NCBI RefSeq assembly: GCF_024734385.1
Contig: NZ_JANHAP010000010.1
Location: 1-64,000, forward strand
Reading direction: 5' to 3'
Length of the DNA stretch: 64,000 nt
Origin: Dasania sp. GY-MA-18
GTDB taxonomy: Bacteria > Pseudomonadota > Gammaproteobacteria > Pseudomonadales > Dasaniaceae
Shown: positions 63,474 through 64,000 of the stretch, in pieces
Position numbering within the stretch: the first letter of the stretch is position 1
Layout: the number at the start of each line of letters is the position of its first letter
Translations under genes and position numbers: made by a program
Notes under the pieces: model-generated
What the model saw: only the letters and a program-made list of their open reading frames with translations
Database searches by the model: none
What the model was told of the DNA's origin: nothing

Positions 63474-64000
63474 ATGAAATACGAGTTAAATCAATTCAAT
63501 CAACCAGTAGGCTTAACCATAAGCAACTGGACGCCACCACCTATACCTAAGCACATAGCACTCACAGGCCATTTTTGTCGCCTAGAACCACTAGCCCCAC
63601 ACCACGCAGCAAGTTTATACACCGCCAACCAAGCAAATAGCGAAGGTGAGAACTGGACGTATTTACCCTACGGCCCTTTTGCCAACAGTAAAGATTACCA
63701 AGCCTGGATTGAGCAATGCGCAAGCAGCAACGACCCGCTCTTTTACGCCATTACTGATCTAGCCACAGGCAAGCCCGCAGGCATTGCCAGCTATTTGCGC
63801 ATCGCACCTAACATGGGCACGATTGAAGTTGGCCATATACATTATTCACCAAGCTTACGGCGCAGCCCTGCAGCAACAGAGGCGATGTATTTAATGATGG
63901 AATATGTTTTCTCATTGGGCTATAGGCGCTACGAATGGAAATGCGATGCTCTAAATGCCCCTTCGCGAGCCGCAGCCCAACGCTTAGGCTTTTCTTTCGA
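63474..64000 (+). CDS. GNAT-family acetyltransferase (RimJ/RimL-like), cut by the window end
   Basis: The open frame runs from ATG 63474 to the end (175 residues so far). It begins MKYELNQFNQPVGLTISNW and contains the GNAT pattern: FYAITDLATGKPAGIASYL (beta strands), EVGHIHYSPSLRRSPAATEA (acetyl-CoA loop region) and WKCDALNAPSRAAAQRLGFS (C-terminal helix). It fits the GNAT group that acetylates N-termini or small amines; the acceptor is unknown. The stop codon is outside the window. AAGGA stands 7 bases before the start. Confidence 0.85.
   Translation, partial: MKYELNQFNQPVGLTISNWTPPPIPKHIALTGHFCRLEPLAPHHAASLYTANQANSEGENWTYLPYGPFANSKDYQAWIEQCASSNDPLFYAITDLATGKPAGIASYLRIAPNMGTIEVGHIHYSPSLRRSPAATEAMYLMMEYVFSLGYRRYEWKCDALNAPSRAAAQRLGFSF

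Overview
The window looks like chromosomal DNA of a marine gammaproteobacterium from the broad Pseudomonadales/Cellvibrionales neighbourhood. This rests on gene order recalled from Pseudomonas aeruginosa (ilvI-ilvH / pssA-msrP-msrQ-rrn; clpB-pgeF-rluD-bamD-pilS-pilR-fimT; murJ-ribF-ileS-lspA-fkpB-ispH) combined with PEP-CTERM proteins, a PuuD-type membrane protein and a sterol-desaturase-family protein. It rests on remembered gene order, not on a database search. I see no prophage, integrase, transposase, CRISPR array or tRNA gene; coding density is high and most genes are housekeeping.

Layout. 1-440: the control region of a leftward rRNA operon (three stacked sigma70-type promoters and a boxA), whose 16S gene lies outside the window. 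441-3024: msrQ, msrP and pssA. 3031-5698: ilvY and a class II ilvC, divergent around a shared control region with a perfect 15-bp palindrome and REP-like repeats. 5813-9225: a LysR regulator diverging from a five-gene redox/detoxification-like cassette (GST, NTF2-like, DsbA-like, tautomerase, YdcZ-type transporter). 9312-12445: a chemoreceptor and a membrane desaturase. 12616-14855: ilvH and ilvI with a long 5' leader. 15356-22164: a DUF4124 protein, clpB, pgeF, rluD, bamD, nadE. 22205-32659: type IV pilus block, with pilS-pilR, a FimT-like pseudopilin, and the convergent minor-pilin operon fimU-pilV-pilW-pilX-pilY1-pilE. 32844-33890: a sterol-desaturase-family protein and a 54-residue PEP-CTERM mini-protein. 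34026-41758: leftward murJ-ribF-ileS-lspA-fkpB-ispH. 41921-48928: TPR/transglutaminase-like lipoprotein, TPR-sulfotransferase, amidohydrolase, cytochrome b561, and the overlapping pyrB-nudF-thpR genes. 49113-64000: small orphan genes, a second PEP-CTERM protein, sbcB translationally coupled to a GIY-YIG protein, an FMN glutamate-synthase-like enzyme with an antiporter, lemA-M48 peptidase-small protein, class I fumarase, a short cysteine-containing exported protein, a PuuD-like membrane protein, a coiled-coil membrane protein and a GNAT acetyltransferase cut by the window end.

How the genes work together. ilvI/ilvH and ilvC catalyse the first two common steps of branched-chain amino-acid synthesis. 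PilS/PilR would control pilin transcription, while the minor pilins and PilY1 prime pilus assembly. LspA acts on lipoproteins such as BamD and the TPR lipoprotein seen here. The PEP-CTERM proteins imply an exosortase elsewhere in the genome. The points most worth a second look are the mini PEP-CTERM gene, the AGTCTCT heptad array just upstream of lemA, the break of the ilv-pssA-msr synteny with a class II ilvC, the PilR GSFSGA loop, and the Imm10-like protein attached to the lemA/M48 operon.
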